A DNA stretch of 64,000 nucleotides, from positions 186,001-250,000 of the forward strand of contig NZ_ACIS01000001.1 of NCBI RefSeq assembly GCF_000174355.1. The letters are read 5' to 3'. A program made the translations under genes and the position numbers. The notes under the pieces are model-generated. The model was not told the origin of the DNA, did not search any database, and saw only the letters and a list, made by a program, of their open reading frames with translations. Shown in pieces: positions 36,960 through 46,253 of this stretch. Numbering within the stretch: the stretch's first letter is position 1; each line of letters opens with the position of its first letter. The stretch comes from Pseudogulbenkiania ferrooxidans 2002 (GTDB taxonomy: Bacteria; Pseudomonadota; Gammaproteobacteria; Burkholderiales; Chromobacteriaceae).

Positions 36960-37774
36960 AACCGGCCCGCGCCGTACCGGTGCTGATGTACCACCACGTC
37001 AGCCCCAGCAAGGGCCTGGTGACGGTGTCGCCGGCCACCTTCGAAGCGCAGATGCGCTGGCTGGCCGAGCACGGCTGGACCACCCTGAGCACCGACGACT
37101 TCGCCGGCTTTCTCGCCGGCCGCCCGGTGCCGGACAAGAGCGTGCTGGTCACCTTCGACGATGGCTACCTCGACAACTGGGTATACGCCCATCCCGTGCT
37201 GGAACGCTTCGGCCAACGTGCCACGCTGTTCACCATCACTGGCTGGATCGGCGACGGCGCGGTGCGCCCGCATGCCGCCAGCGGCCAGACGCTGCCCGAC
37301 ACCCCCGACCACAAGGCCTGCAAGCGCGCGGTGGACGAGGGCAGGGCCGACACCGTGATGATGCGCTGGAGCGAGATCGAGGCGGCGCGCGCCGCCGGTA
37401 CCTTCGATTTCCACAGCCACACCCACAGCCACGCCCGCTGGGACAAGCTGTGCGCCAGTGCGTCAGAGAAGCGCGACAGGTTGGCCGAAGACCTCGCCGC
37501 CTCGCGCCGCACGCTCGTCGAACGGCTGGGCGGTGTCAGCGATCACCTGTGCTGGCCGCAGGGCTATTTCGACGACGATTATCTGGACGTGGCGCGGGCG
37601 GCCGGGTTTCGCCATCTGTACACCACGATCAAGGACGTCAACACGCCGGCGACGCCGGCCGGTCATATTCACCGCCTTGTTACCAAGGACAAGCCGGGCG
37701 AGTGGCTCGGCAGCCGGGTTCGCTGGTTCGCGCGTCCCTGGCTCGGTCATCTGTACGCCAAGGTGAGCGGATGA
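36956..37774 (+). CDS. Polysaccharide deacetylase (NodB domain)
   Basis: 272-aa CE4-type hydrolase. Motif 1 TFDDGYLDN holds the catalytic base and metal Asp. Motif 2 HSHTHSH holds two metal histidines. Motif 3 near WPQGYFDD. No signal peptide, so it likely acts in the cytoplasm or at the inner leaflet. In LPS clusters such enzymes can deacetylate a core or lipid-linked sugar; the target is not known. Overlaps both neighbours by 4 bp. Contains an exact signal word copy. Confidence 0.88.
   Translation: MKPARAVPVLMYHHVSPSKGLVTVSPATFEAQMRWLAEHGWTTLSTDDFAGFLAGRPVPDKSVLVTFDDGYLDNWVYAHPVLERFGQRATLFTITGWIGDGAVRPHAASGQTLPDTPDHKACKRAVDEGRADTVMMRWSEIEAARAAGTFDFHSHTHSHARWDKLCASASEKRDRLAEDLAASRRTLVERLGGVSDHLCWPQGYFDDDYLDVARAAGFRHLYTTIKDVNTPATPAGHIHRLVTKDKPGEWLGSRVRWFARPWLGHLYAKVSG
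37478..37489 (+). repeat. Signal word copy 8 (AGGTTGGCCGAA)
   Basis: Exact 12-mer in the deacetylase gene, read as D-R-L-A-E-D with codon AGG. Confidence 0.65.
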
Positions 37775-38784
37775 GCGCGGCCTTGTACCTGCCGGAACGT
37801 CCGCGCCTGCTCGTCATCATCGTCGCCCGCTTCGGCGATACGCTGCTGGTGACCCCGACCCTGGCCGCGCTGAAACAGCGTTGGCCTGATGCCGAACTCA
37901 CCGTGCTGGCCCATCCGGGGCGCATGGAAGTATTGGAACACTTGCCTTTTATCGATCGACTGGCGCCGATAACCAAGCAGCGCGCGTTCTGGCGCGGACG
38001 CTGCCCGTTCCGGCCGCGCTACGATGCCGCCATCGTCTACGGCGGCGATGCCGCGTTGTACCGCTATGCCCGACGTGTGTCGCGCCAGGTGGTGGCATTC
38101 GCGGCGGAAGAGGCGGCATTGACGCGCTGCATCGACCACGCCGTAACACGCCCGCAGGAACCGATGCACGCTGTCGACGAGCGAGCGCTGCTATTGCAGC
38201 CCTTCGGCATCGTGCCTGCCAGCCGCCACCTGAGCTACCAAGTCAGCAGCCGCGAAGCGGCCTGGGCGGAGCAGTGGATGCGGCAGCAAGGGTTTGCGGG
38301 GCGGCGGCTCATCGGTTTCCAGTTGCAGAGCTTTCCCGCCAAGGCCTATCGCGACTGGCCGGTGGAGCGCTTCGAAACATTGGCTAAGCTCCTGTTCGAG
38401 CGCTACCCCGATGTCCAGCTGCTGCTGCTGGGCGGCCCGGAAGGGCGTGCCGCGGCCCAGGCGCTGGCCGACAAGTTGGGACCGCGCGCCACCTGCGTCG
38501 CCGGCACGCTGACGATGCGCCAGAATGCCGCGCTGCTGTCGCGCCTCACGTTGTATGTCGGCGTCGATACCGGCCCCACCCACCTGGCTGGGGCGCTCGA
38601 CGTACCGATGGTCGCCATGTACCACTGCTTCCATCGTGGAGCCTTGCTCGCTCCGCAAGAACACCCACGACTGGCCGTTATCGAACACCCCTGTCCGGAA
38701 GGCGAGGTACGACGCGAGGCCCGTATGGCCGAGATCGCGCTGCAACCCGTGCTGGATGCCGTTTGCAAACAACTAGATTCATGA
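37771..38784 (+). CDS. Heptosyltransferase-like glycosyltransferase (GT9)
   Basis: 337-aa GT9. N-terminus LLVIIVARFGDTLLVTPTL; donor domain FQLQSFPAKAYRDWPVERF and VGVDTGPTHLAGAL, the D-T-G-P-T-H signature. Probably adds heptose or a related sugar to the LPS core. It overlaps the deacetylase (4 bp) and the next GT4 (4 bp). Confidence 0.87.
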   Translation: MSAALYLPERPRLLVIIVARFGDTLLVTPTLAALKQRWPDAELTVLAHPGRMEVLEHLPFIDRLAPITKQRAFWRGRCPFRPRYDAAIVYGGDAALYRYARRVSRQVVAFAAEEAALTRCIDHAVTRPQEPMHAVDERALLLQPFGIVPASRHLSYQVSSREAAWAEQWMRQQGFAGRRLIGFQLQSFPAKAYRDWPVERFETLAKLLFERYPDVQLLLLGGPEGRAAAQALADKLGPRATCVAGTLTMRQNAALLSRLTLYVGVDTGPTHLAGALDVPMVAMYHCFHRGALLAPQEHPRLAVIEHPCPEGEVRREARMAEIALQPVLDAVCKQLDS

Positions 38785-39893
38785 AAATAGCTTTCATCGA
38801 CGTCACCACCACTGTCTCCTACGGCGGTATCCAGGTTGCCGTGTGGCAGTTGGCACGCGAGCTGACCGATCTTGGCCATGAGGTGACCGTATTCGGCGGG
38901 GATGGCCCGATTCGCCCCGACCTGGGCGGGCGTGCCGTCACCATCCAGACCTTCCCGTTCACGCCACGCGAGAAGGCGCTCGATCTAGGTAACCGCTTCC
39001 GCCGGCTGTGGGAGCGCTGGAGCTTTGCCAAGCACGCCAAACAGGCGGTGATCAAGGGAAATTTCGATTGGGTGGTGCTGACCAAACCGTTCGATTTCTT
39101 CTGGCCGCGATTGATGCCGCGTGGTTGCCGGACGCGTTTTGCCTTCATGAGCGGTGGCACCAGTTTCTTCAAGGGCGACAAGTGGCTTGCCAAACGGATT
39201 GATGCCTGGCTCGCCTGTAGCCACTTTAACGCCTGGCAGATCGGCGCTCACTTCAAGCGCTTTCCCAAGGTGATGTTCAACGGCGTCAACATCGATCATT
39301 TCCACCCGGCGCGGCGCAACGATGCACTGCGCAGCCAACTCGGCGTCGGGCTGGATGACGTGCTGGTGACCTTCGCCGGGCGTGTGGTCGGCTGGAAAGG
39401 CATGGGCATCGCCATCCGCGCGCTGGCCCAGCCGGCACTGGCCCAACTGCCTGTCAAGCTGCTGATCATCGGCAACGGCGGAGACAAGAAGGCATTGATC
39501 CAGTTGGCCGAAGAACTGGGGCTGAGCGAGCGGGTGATATTCCAGGAGCCCGTGCCGCATACCGAACTGCCTGCTTGGTATGCCATGAGCGACATTGGCG
39601 TTTTCCCGAGCATCGCCGATGAAGCCTTTGGAATCACCATCGCTGAAGCGATGGCCTGCGGCTTGCCGGTGGTCGGCAGCCATATCGGCGGCATCCCGGA
39701 AGTCATCGGCAACGAAGGACAGAGCGGCCTCTTGGCCCCGGCGGCCGACCCCGAGCAACTGGCCGCTACCCTGGCCTCTCTGGCACGCGATCCCGCCTTG
39801 CGCCAGCGCATGGGGCAGTCGGCACGCCGTCGTATCGAAGCCCTGTTCACTTGGCGTCAGTCCGCCGAACGGCTCGTGGCGGGGCTCAAGTGA
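38781..39893 (+). CDS. Glycosyltransferase family 4
   Basis: 370-aa GT4. Acceptor loop TTTVSYGGIQVAVWQLAREL, donor domain TFAGRVVGWKGMGIAIRAL, and the E-x7-E region DEAFGITIAEAMACGLPVVG. ATG at 38781 overlaps the previous stop; in-frame codons upstream (38763) would overlap more. The stop shares a base with the next start. Substrate unknown. Confidence 0.88.
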   Translation: MKIAFIDVTTTVSYGGIQVAVWQLARELTDLGHEVTVFGGDGPIRPDLGGRAVTIQTFPFTPREKALDLGNRFRRLWERWSFAKHAKQAVIKGNFDWVVLTKPFDFFWPRLMPRGCRTRFAFMSGGTSFFKGDKWLAKRIDAWLACSHFNAWQIGAHFKRFPKVMFNGVNIDHFHPARRNDALRSQLGVGLDDVLVTFAGRVVGWKGMGIAIRALAQPALAQLPVKLLIIGNGGDKKALIQLAEELGLSERVIFQEPVPHTELPAWYAMSDIGVFPSIADEAFGITIAEAMACGLPVVGSHIGGIPEVIGNEGQSGLLAPAADPEQLAATLASLARDPALRQRMGQSARRRIEALFTWRQSAERLVAGLK

Positions 39894-41068
39894 TGCGCCT
39901 CGCCTACCTCGATCCGCACCCGGTGCCGGATACGACTCCCTCGACTATGCAGATGCTTCAGACGGTGGATGGCCTGGGGCAGGCCGGCGTCGACGTCACG
40001 CTGATCACGCCGCAATCGGCGCTGCCTCCCGAGGCTGTTTTGGGACGCCCTCTGTCGAACCAGGTCCGCTTGGCCCACCAGTTCGATCCGCGCAAGAAAT
40101 GGTTTTTCCCCTTCTCCACACGCAAGCCGTTTTTCTGGCAAGCCAAACGGGCCTTGCAGCAGGGGAGTTTCGACGCAGTGCTGGTGCGCAACCTCAAACT
40201 GGCCGACTACCTGTTGCGCCAGGACCTCGGGGTCCGGATCTATTTCGAGACTCACGAAATCTTCGCCCAGACCTTCCTCGAGGAGCATCCCGGACTATCT
40301 GGTAACAAGCGCCGCAAGCATGCGTTGCTGAAAGCCCGCGAGCAGTTTGTCTATAACAACGCGGCCGGCGTGTTTGCGCTGACCTCGTTGCTGATCGACG
40401 ACATCAAACAGCACTATGCTATCGCTCACGATCGTTTTTGCATCCTGCCTGATGGCTTCGATCCTGCTCTGGCCCAAGCTGCCATGCAGCGTCACGCCGA
40501 CCGGCCACGCCAGCCGGGTCCGGTGCGTGTGCTGTATCTGGGAAGCCTGCACCCGTGGAAAGGGGTCGGCACGCTGATCGACGCCTTGCCGTTGGTGCAA
40601 AGCGAATTGGAATTGGTGATTGCTGGGGGAGAACCCCACCGCATCGACGAACTGCGTGCCCGGGCCGCCGCCTTGGGAGTTGAGAAACCAGTCCATTTTC
40701 TGGGCAAGGTGCCTCCGGCCGAACGCTTCGACGTGATCGCCCAGGCTGACATCTGCGCCCTGCCTCTGACCAACAGCAGCATCGCCAGCCGCTATACCTC
40801 TCCGCTAAAGCTGTTCGAGTACATGGCGATGGGTAAGCCGATTGTCATCGCTGATTTGCCAAGCATCAAAGAGATCGTTACGGACCAAGTAAGTGCCGTA
40901 TTTTTTGAGGCAGAGAATAAAGAGAGCCTAGCAGCCGTGCTTGATAAGCTGGCTATGCGTAAACAGTCCCAGCAGGAGTTGGGGGAAAATGCAGCGAGGC
41001 TTTCTTCAAGGTATGCGTGGATATCTAGGGCAGAAATTATTAAAAAGAAAGTCACAGAGTTTCGATGA
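39893..41068 (+). CDS. Glycosyltransferase family 4
   Basis: 391-aa GT4. Donor domain LYLGSLHPWKGVGTLIDAL and the conserved YTSPLKLFEYMAMGKPIVIA. The final 60 codons (from about 40870) turn AT-rich, so the transferred segment seems to begin inside this gene; the protein shows no break. 1-bp overlap with the preceding gene and 4-bp overlap with the next. Confidence 0.87.
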   Translation: MRLAYLDPHPVPDTTPSTMQMLQTVDGLGQAGVDVTLITPQSALPPEAVLGRPLSNQVRLAHQFDPRKKWFFPFSTRKPFFWQAKRALQQGSFDAVLVRNLKLADYLLRQDLGVRIYFETHEIFAQTFLEEHPGLSGNKRRKHALLKAREQFVYNNAAGVFALTSLLIDDIKQHYAIAHDRFCILPDGFDPALAQAAMQRHADRPRQPGPVRVLYLGSLHPWKGVGTLIDALPLVQSELELVIAGGEPHRIDELRARAAALGVEKPVHFLGKVPPAERFDVIAQADICALPLTNSSIASRYTSPLKLFEYMAMGKPIVIADLPSIKEIVTDQVSAVFFEAENKESLAAVLDKLAMRKQSQQELGENAARLSSRYAWISRAEIIKKKVTEFR

Positions 41069-42120
41069 AGATTCTGCAGATCCAATTCTGGGGGGATGCT
41101 TGCGAGCTTACTGGTAGCGTTGAAAAAGTTATTGATGGCTTTGCTAGGATGCAGTTTCCTAATGTCGAACTGGTAATTGCCAGTTTAGGTGTAAGGGAAA
41201 ATGACACGGTACGGCATGGGAAGCGCTACATTCATTTCCAGGAATCTTATTGGCAGAATAAAATTCTAAACAAAATTTTGCGGCTTGGCGCTTTTACCTT
41301 CCATGATTTGATACGAATCATTGAGGTGGAAAAGCCGGATATTGTGCATTTTCACAACAGGCCGGAGCAAGTGGATGCGCTGATTTCCAAACTGAGTTAC
41401 CGTCCTGTTGTTGTAATCCATTATCACCGGAGATTTAAGAAATTTACATTTGCATCATGCGCAGATAGGTTGCTTGCAGTTAGTCATGCGGTGCGTGATA
41501 GTTTGATTTCCGCTGGGGCAGACCCTGCCGTTGTTGATGTTGTTTATAACCCGATCCCTTGTTCAATAGTCAAGGGGAGTCGACAGCATGAGAATGACGA
41601 AGTTGTCTTTTTATACGCGGGGGGAGGGCATCGTCACAAGGGCTTTATGGAGATTATGGAGGTTGTCGGCAATGATTGCTTTCAGGGACGCGCCAAATTT
41701 TTGATATGTGGTCCGGAGTTGCCGATCGATTTGCCTGCTTATCCGTGGGTGGAGTATCTAGGGCTTCTGAAAGTAGATCGGTTTCAAGAGATACTCGCCA
41801 CGGCAGACGTAGTGTTGATGCCATCTGAACACGAAGGCTTCGGTCTGGTGGCGCTGGAGGCACTAGCCTCTGGTAAGCTACTCATTAGTACCAGAGGCGG
41901 AGGGCTTGCTGAATTAGTCGATCCAAGTGTGGCGTTGATCCATGAGTTTGGCGATACCAAAAGTATGTATGGAAAAATCACGGAAGCCATTGATATGCTG
42001 ACCGGAACTAACAAGACGCACTATCAATATCTCATGAAAAATGCTGAGGCCAAGATTGCCACTTTTTCTGTTGAGGCAGTGAATACTAGCCTTGTCCATT
42101 TTTATAGCTCTCTGATGTGA
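41065..42120 (+). CDS. Glycosyltransferase family 4 in AT-rich segment
   Basis: 351-aa GT4: ILQIQFWGDACELTGSVEKV start, donor domain YAGGGHRHKGFMEIMEV, and SEHEGFGLVALEALASGK with the E-x7-E motif. The gene is clearly AT-richer than the flanks and uses many A/T-ending codons, a sign of transfer. It is likely specific to the strain's core or O-chain structure. Overlaps previous and next genes. Confidence 0.87.
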   Translation: MKILQIQFWGDACELTGSVEKVIDGFARMQFPNVELVIASLGVRENDTVRHGKRYIHFQESYWQNKILNKILRLGAFTFHDLIRIIEVEKPDIVHFHNRPEQVDALISKLSYRPVVVIHYHRRFKKFTFASCADRLLAVSHAVRDSLISAGADPAVVDVVYNPIPCSIVKGSRQHENDEVVFLYAGGGHRHKGFMEIMEVVGNDCFQGRAKFLICGPELPIDLPAYPWVEYLGLLKVDRFQEILATADVVLMPSEHEGFGLVALEALASGKLLISTRGGGLAELVDPSVALIHEFGDTKSMYGKITEAIDMLTGTNKTHYQYLMKNAEAKIATFSVEAVNTSLVHFYSSLM

Positions 42121-42128
42121 GGTTACGG

Positions 42129-43322
42129 ATGCTTCTGTTGTGGCGTAAAACCCCTGCTTTGTATTGCCTCATATTGTCGGCCCTGGTGTTGATGCCCGCT
42201 TTCAATGTTGCGACTGATTTATATTCGGCTCCTATCTTCTTGCTGCTGATTTTTTCTGTTTTTCAACGCGATTTCTATCGCTTGGTGTATTGCATTGTCA
42301 GTCGTTATTGGCTGGCTTTTGTGTCCTTGTGTTTGGCCTTGGTTTCTTGTCTTTGGGCGGACAATCCAGATATTGTTCTAGCCTCTTGGAGAAATGAGCT
42401 ATTGATTCCATTTCTTGGGTTGTTGGTTTATTGTTTTTTTACGCTGAGGCTGGATGAAGAGAGCGCAAAAAGAGTGCTCTTTGGTGTTGTTGCTTTGTTC
42501 GTCTTGTTGTCGATTATTGGGTTTGTTTGGTTTGGCTATGGTGGTATATTTAGAATATTTTATGATAATGGTTATTACACCACTTATGTGGTGGTTGTGT
42601 TTTCAGCCTTCCTTCCGTTTGTTAAAAGTTGGTCCCGAATAGTATTTTATTCTTGTTTGGCCTTTTGCTTTTTCTTGACTGGGCAGAGAGTTGTCTGGTT
42701 GTTGCTGCCGGTGATGGCATTTGCTGATTTTATCTGCTCGGGTGGGAAGAGAAATTACCGAGCTATTGCAGGCCTTGTTTTTGTTGCCTTGGGCTCAATT
42801 TTGGTTCTCAAGTATTTGCAGTCTGTCAGGCCCGCTGATGCTTTTGATCCTCACGTCAAACCCAGTGGTTTGCTTGCATACTTGATGGCCAACGAAAGAT
42901 TATATTTATGGGGGCAGTGGCTAAATCGAGGCTTGGGTAGTCCTTGGCTTGGCATTGGGTTCGGTCGTGATAATGCTCTGGCGCACTTTTCACAAGGAGG
43001 TGTATGGCCCAAGGAGTATTTGACTCATGCCCATAATATGATCTTAAATCAGTTTGTTCAGCTAGGGCTGGTGGGGGTCTCTCTATTGGTCGCCACTTAT
43101 GGACAGCTTTTAAAGGGTTTTTCCAGTGCGCTGAAAAATCGCTTTGCTTGGAGTGGATTGTTTGTTCTGTTCTTCTTCTTTCTTAGAAATCTAACCGATG
43201 ATTATGAATTGAGAAGAATAATGATGTTTTATCTCGGTATGCTTGGCCTGTGTTTAGGGCCTTGTCTGAATGAGCATGTTGCAAAGAGTGATAGCAAGCC
43301 CCAATTTGAACATGCCCGTTAG
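42129..43322 (+). CDS. waaL: O-antigen ligase-like membrane protein (WaaL/Wzy_C)
   Basis: 397-aa protein with about ten TM helices and a large periplasmic loop (around residues 240-310). The Wzy_C signature is the H-x-H-N block with following helix, THAHNMILNQFVQLGLVGVS, plus an Arg in the earlier part of the loop. It ligates O-antigen to lipid A-core, or polymerises; ligase is more likely from its place in a core cluster. AT-rich like its upstream neighbour. The ATG at 42129 follows TGAGG at a good distance; a GTG at 42117 is the alternative. Confidence 0.82.
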   Translation: MLLLWRKTPALYCLILSALVLMPAFNVATDLYSAPIFLLLIFSVFQRDFYRLVYCIVSRYWLAFVSLCLALVSCLWADNPDIVLASWRNELLIPFLGLLVYCFFTLRLDEESAKRVLFGVVALFVLLSIIGFVWFGYGGIFRIFYDNGYYTTYVVVVFSAFLPFVKSWSRIVFYSCLAFCFFLTGQRVVWLLLPVMAFADFICSGGKRNYRAIAGLVFVALGSILVLKYLQSVRPADAFDPHVKPSGLLAYLMANERLYLWGQWLNRGLGSPWLGIGFGRDNALAHFSQGGVWPKEYLTHAHNMILNQFVQLGLVGVSLLVATYGQLLKGFSSALKNRFAWSGLFVLFFFFLRNLTDDYELRRIMMFYLGMLGLCLGPCLNEHVAKSDSKPQFEHAR

Positions 43323-44391
43323 TAGCCGGCTTCGTGTCTTGGTCATCCGTCGCGACAATATCGGCGACCTGATCTGTACCACGCCGCTGCTGCAGTTGCT
43401 TCGCGACGGTTATCCTGATGCACGGATCGATCTCTTGGTCAATGATTACAATGCCCCTGTAGTGATGGAGGGGCAGCCGGTCGATGCGGTGCATATCTAC
43501 CGCAAGGCCAAGCACCGGGATGTGGGCGAATCCAAACTGGCGATCTGGTGGCAGACGTTCAAACTGATCTTGTCATTACGCCAGCAAAGGTACGATTTTG
43601 CGATTCTGGCTGGCTCGACCTACTCGGCCCAGGCGGCCAAGTTCGCCCGCCTGATCGGAGCGAAGAGCGTGGTGGGCTACCTCCCGGGGCAAGGCGCTCC
43701 GGAGGTAGACCTTCCCGTCAGCCCATTGCCATCAGCCTGCCATCATGTCGAAGCGACGGCGCATCTGGCCTCGGCCTTGTCCATCGGCAAACGGCCGGGT
43801 GCTGTCAGGATCGTGGTGCCCGAGAGGGCCGCACGGCGAGCCGGAGATCGCTTGGCCACAATGTCGGCGATGGGCCGGGCCCAGCTTAGGGTAGGCATCC
43901 ACATTTCAGCGCGCAAGCCTTCCCAGCGCTGGTCGCTGGAGTGCTTCGAGGGCTTGATCCGTCGATTGCATACGGAACTGGATGCTGAATTCCTGCTGTT
44001 CTGGGCGCCAGGCACCGCGGATAATCCCAGTCACCCTGGTGACGACGAGAAGGCCGCTTCGCTGCTCGCGCGCGTGACCGACTTGCCCGTGCAGCCTTTT
44101 GCGAGCTCTACTCTTGACGATCTTATGGCCGGGCTCGACCTGTGCGACAGCGTGGTCTGCAGCGACGGCGGGGCCATGCATGTGGCCAATGCCTTGGGGA
44201 AACCGATCGTATGTTTCTTCGGAGGCAGCGATGCGACCCACTGGCGCCCCTGGAACGAGCCGTATCAGTTGTTGCAGCCAGCCTCGCAGAACGTTACGGA
44301 TATCACGGTTGAGCAGGCGGTCGACGCCTTTCTTCGGTTGCTGCGCTCATCTTCCGCTCTGCACGCTCTATCGAGCCAGTCACATCGATAA
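43312..44391 (+). CDS. Heptosyltransferase-like glycosyltransferase (GT9)
   Basis: 359-aa GT9. N-terminus RVLVIRRDNIGDLICTTPLL, donor region HISARKPSQRWSLECFEGL and CSDGGAMHVANALGKPIVCF. Start uncertain: the ATG at 43312 gives a typical family N-terminus and overlaps waaL by 11 bp; an upstream ATG at 43270 would add 14 residues. Base composition returns to GC-rich within this gene. Likely LPS core assembly. Confidence 0.85.
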   Translation: MPVSSRLRVLVIRRDNIGDLICTTPLLQLLRDGYPDARIDLLVNDYNAPVVMEGQPVDAVHIYRKAKHRDVGESKLAIWWQTFKLILSLRQQRYDFAILAGSTYSAQAAKFARLIGAKSVVGYLPGQGAPEVDLPVSPLPSACHHVEATAHLASALSIGKRPGAVRIVVPERAARRAGDRLATMSAMGRAQLRVGIHISARKPSQRWSLECFEGLIRRLHTELDAEFLLFWAPGTADNPSHPGDDEKAASLLARVTDLPVQPFASSTLDDLMAGLDLCDSVVCSDGGAMHVANALGKPIVCFFGGSDATHWRPWNEPYQLLQPASQNVTDITVEQAVDAFLRLLRSSSALHALSSQSHR

Positions 44392-44442
44392 GCAAGGCAC
44401 CCGGAAAGCCCCTTCCGTCCCATTAAATACAGGGAGGGAGGA

Positions 44443-44463
44443 GTATAATCATCCCATTTTTCG
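44443..44463 (+). promoter_or_regulatory. Candidate promoter of the nucleotide-sugar dehydrogenase gene
   Basis: A TATAAT box around 44445 in a short intergenic region after a purine-rich stretch; no clear -35. Transcript start would be about 30 bp before the GTG start. Confidence 0.35.
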
Positions 44464-44481
44464 TATTGAGAGAATCGAATC

Positions 44482-45765
44482 GTGCCGGATCGCAAAGTCT
44501 CTGTCGTTGGCCTGGGCTACGTGGGCCTTCCTGTCGCCGTTGCTTTCGGCCAGAAAAGCCGTGTGATCGGCTTCGATATCAACCAACAGCGCTTGGCCGA
44601 GCTCAGGAATGGCCATGACCGTACGCTGGAAGTGGAAGATGCCGAACTGGCGGCGGCCGATATCGTCTACACCGACGATGTTACGGTGCTGGCCGAGGCC
44701 GATTTCCATATCGTCGCTGTGCCGACCCCCGTTGACGATGCGCACCAACCTGACCTGACGCCGGTAGAGAAAGCGTCCGAGAGTGTCGCCAAGGCGCTGC
44801 GTCCCGGTGCGATCGTGGTGTACGAATCCACCGTCTATCCGGGGGTGACTGAGGAAGTTTGCGTGCCGATCCTGGAGCGGGTATCCGGTCTCAAGTGCGG
44901 GGTGGATTTCACCGTCGGCTACAGTCCGGAGCGGATCAATCCGGGCGACAAGGAACACACCTTCACCAAGATCAAGAAGGTCGTCTCCGGTCAGGATGCG
45001 GCAACGCTTGAGATTGTAGCGGACGTATATGGCTCGGTGGTGACAGCCGGCGTGCACAAGGCTTCGTCGATCAAGGTGGCCGAGGCTTCCAAGGTGATCG
45101 AGAATACCCAGCGCGACCTCAACATCGCGTTGATGAATGAGCTGGCTGTGCTGTTCGAGAAGATGGGCATCGACACGCTGGACGTGCTGGAAGCGGCCGG
45201 TACCAAGTGGAACTTCCTGCCGTTCCGCCCGGGGCTGGTGGGCGGCCACTGCATCGGCGTCGACCCATACTACCTCACTTATAAGGCGGAGCAACTGGGC
45301 TACATCCCGCAGGTGATCCATGCCGGACGCCGCATCAACAATGGCATGGGCACCTTCATCGCCCAGCGCACCATCAAGGAGATGATCCATGCCGGCATCA
45401 ACATCCTCGGCAGTACCGTCACGGTGCTGGGCCTGACCTTCAAGGAAAACTGCCCTGATCTGCGTAATTCGCGCGTGATCGACGTGGTTACCGAACTGCG
45501 CGAGTTCGGCGTCCAGGTACAGGTAGCTGATCCGCAGGCCGATGCCGCCGAGGCTCGCCACGAGTATGGCGTTGATCTGGTGCCGATGGAACAGCTGGCA
45601 CCTGCCGATGCGGTGATCGTCGCCGTGGCCCACCACGAGTTCGCCGAGTTCTCGGCTGCTGACTGGCTGAGCCAATGTCGTGGCGTACCGGTCATCATTG
45701 ACGTCAAGGGCCGGCTCGACAAGGCGACGCTGGCGGAGGCCGGGGCGCGTTACTGGCGCTTGTGA
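44482..45765 (+). CDS. tviB: Nucleotide-sugar dehydrogenase (TviB/WbpA-like, UDP-GlcNAc 6-dehydrogenase family)
   Basis: 427-aa four-electron dehydrogenase. The NAD loop VVGLGYVGLPVAVAFG is at residues 8-23. PTPVDDAHQPDLTPV and the active site FRPGLVGGHCIGVDPYYLTY with catalytic Cys (about residue 256) point to the Vi antigen TviB/WbpO-WbpA branch, which makes UDP-HexNAc uronic acids. Starts with GTG after GAGAG. Own promoter likely. It would feed O-antigen or capsule synthesis. A strong terminator follows. Confidence 0.9.
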   Translation: MPDRKVSVVGLGYVGLPVAVAFGQKSRVIGFDINQQRLAELRNGHDRTLEVEDAELAAADIVYTDDVTVLAEADFHIVAVPTPVDDAHQPDLTPVEKASESVAKALRPGAIVVYESTVYPGVTEEVCVPILERVSGLKCGVDFTVGYSPERINPGDKEHTFTKIKKVVSGQDAATLEIVADVYGSVVTAGVHKASSIKVAEASKVIENTQRDLNIALMNELAVLFEKMGIDTLDVLEAAGTKWNFLPFRPGLVGGHCIGVDPYYLTYKAEQLGYIPQVIHAGRRINNGMGTFIAQRTIKEMIHAGINILGSTVTVLGLTFKENCPDLRNSRVIDVVTELREFGVQVQVADPQADAAEARHEYGVDLVPMEQLAPADAVIVAVAHHEFAEFSAADWLSQCRGVPVIIDVKGRLDKATLAEAGARYWRL

Positions 45766-45815
45766 GCGGTGGCAGCGGCTCTTTTTCGGAGTCCGCTGCG
45801 GCTGTACAAAATGAC

Positions 45816-45845
45816 AAAAGCCTGTCGGGTGCGACAGGCTTTTTT
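45816..45845. terminator. Bidirectional terminator after tviB
   Basis: AAAAGCCTGTCG-GGTG-CGACAGGCTTTTTT: an 11-12 bp stem with A tract on one side and T tract on the other, between convergent tviB and the FimV-like gene. Confidence 0.88.
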
Positions 45846-45875
45846 GTATTGATTCAGCTTGCAGCTCAGCCAGGT

Positions 45876-46253
45876 TCAGGCATTGAACAAGGGGTTGGCC
45901 GGGTCGAGGTCGCGGCCATTCTGCTGAATGGTCTTCCAGACCGGTTGGCCGTGAAGACGGGCGTGGACATCGCGTGCCAGCTGCGAGTAAGCCTTGGCAT
46001 TGCGGTTGCTGGAGTAGGCACGGAGCAGCGCGACCTTGGCCGGCATATTATCCGGATCTTCGTCCAGCACGTCCTTGAGCACCCTGACGGCCTCGCCGGT
46101 TTTACCGTAGGCGAGGAACACTTCGGCTTCGGCCACGGGGTCGATGCCTCGGGCCTTGGGCGGCTTATACGTGATCGCCTTCCACAGCTTGCGTAGAAGG
46201 GAGAAAGCCACCATGAGCACCAAACTTGCGGTCAATCCTGCCAGAACGTCCAT
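45876..46253 (-). CDS. FimV C-terminal-domain-like protein
   Basis: 125-aa protein with one N-terminal TM helix (residues 4-22) and a TPR-like C-terminal region (IDPVAEAEVFLAYGKTGEA, then VLKDVLDEDPDNMPAKVALL), similar to the FimV C-terminal domain that binds other pilus or polarity proteins. It closes the pil-aro operon region. Start at 46253 with GGGGGA upstream; role in pilus function is inference. Confidence 0.78.
   Translation of the reverse strand: MDVLAGLTASLVLMVAFSLLRKLWKAITYKPPKARGIDPVAEAEVFLAYGKTGEAVRVLKDVLDEDPDNMPAKVALLRAYSSNRNAKAYSQLARDVHARLHGQPVWKTIQQNGRDLDPANPLFNA

Noticed and set aside
33660-37490. R-L-A-E as a shared protein motif
   Set aside because: The proteins are unrelated, and the word also occurs between genes and in other frames, so the signal is in DNA.
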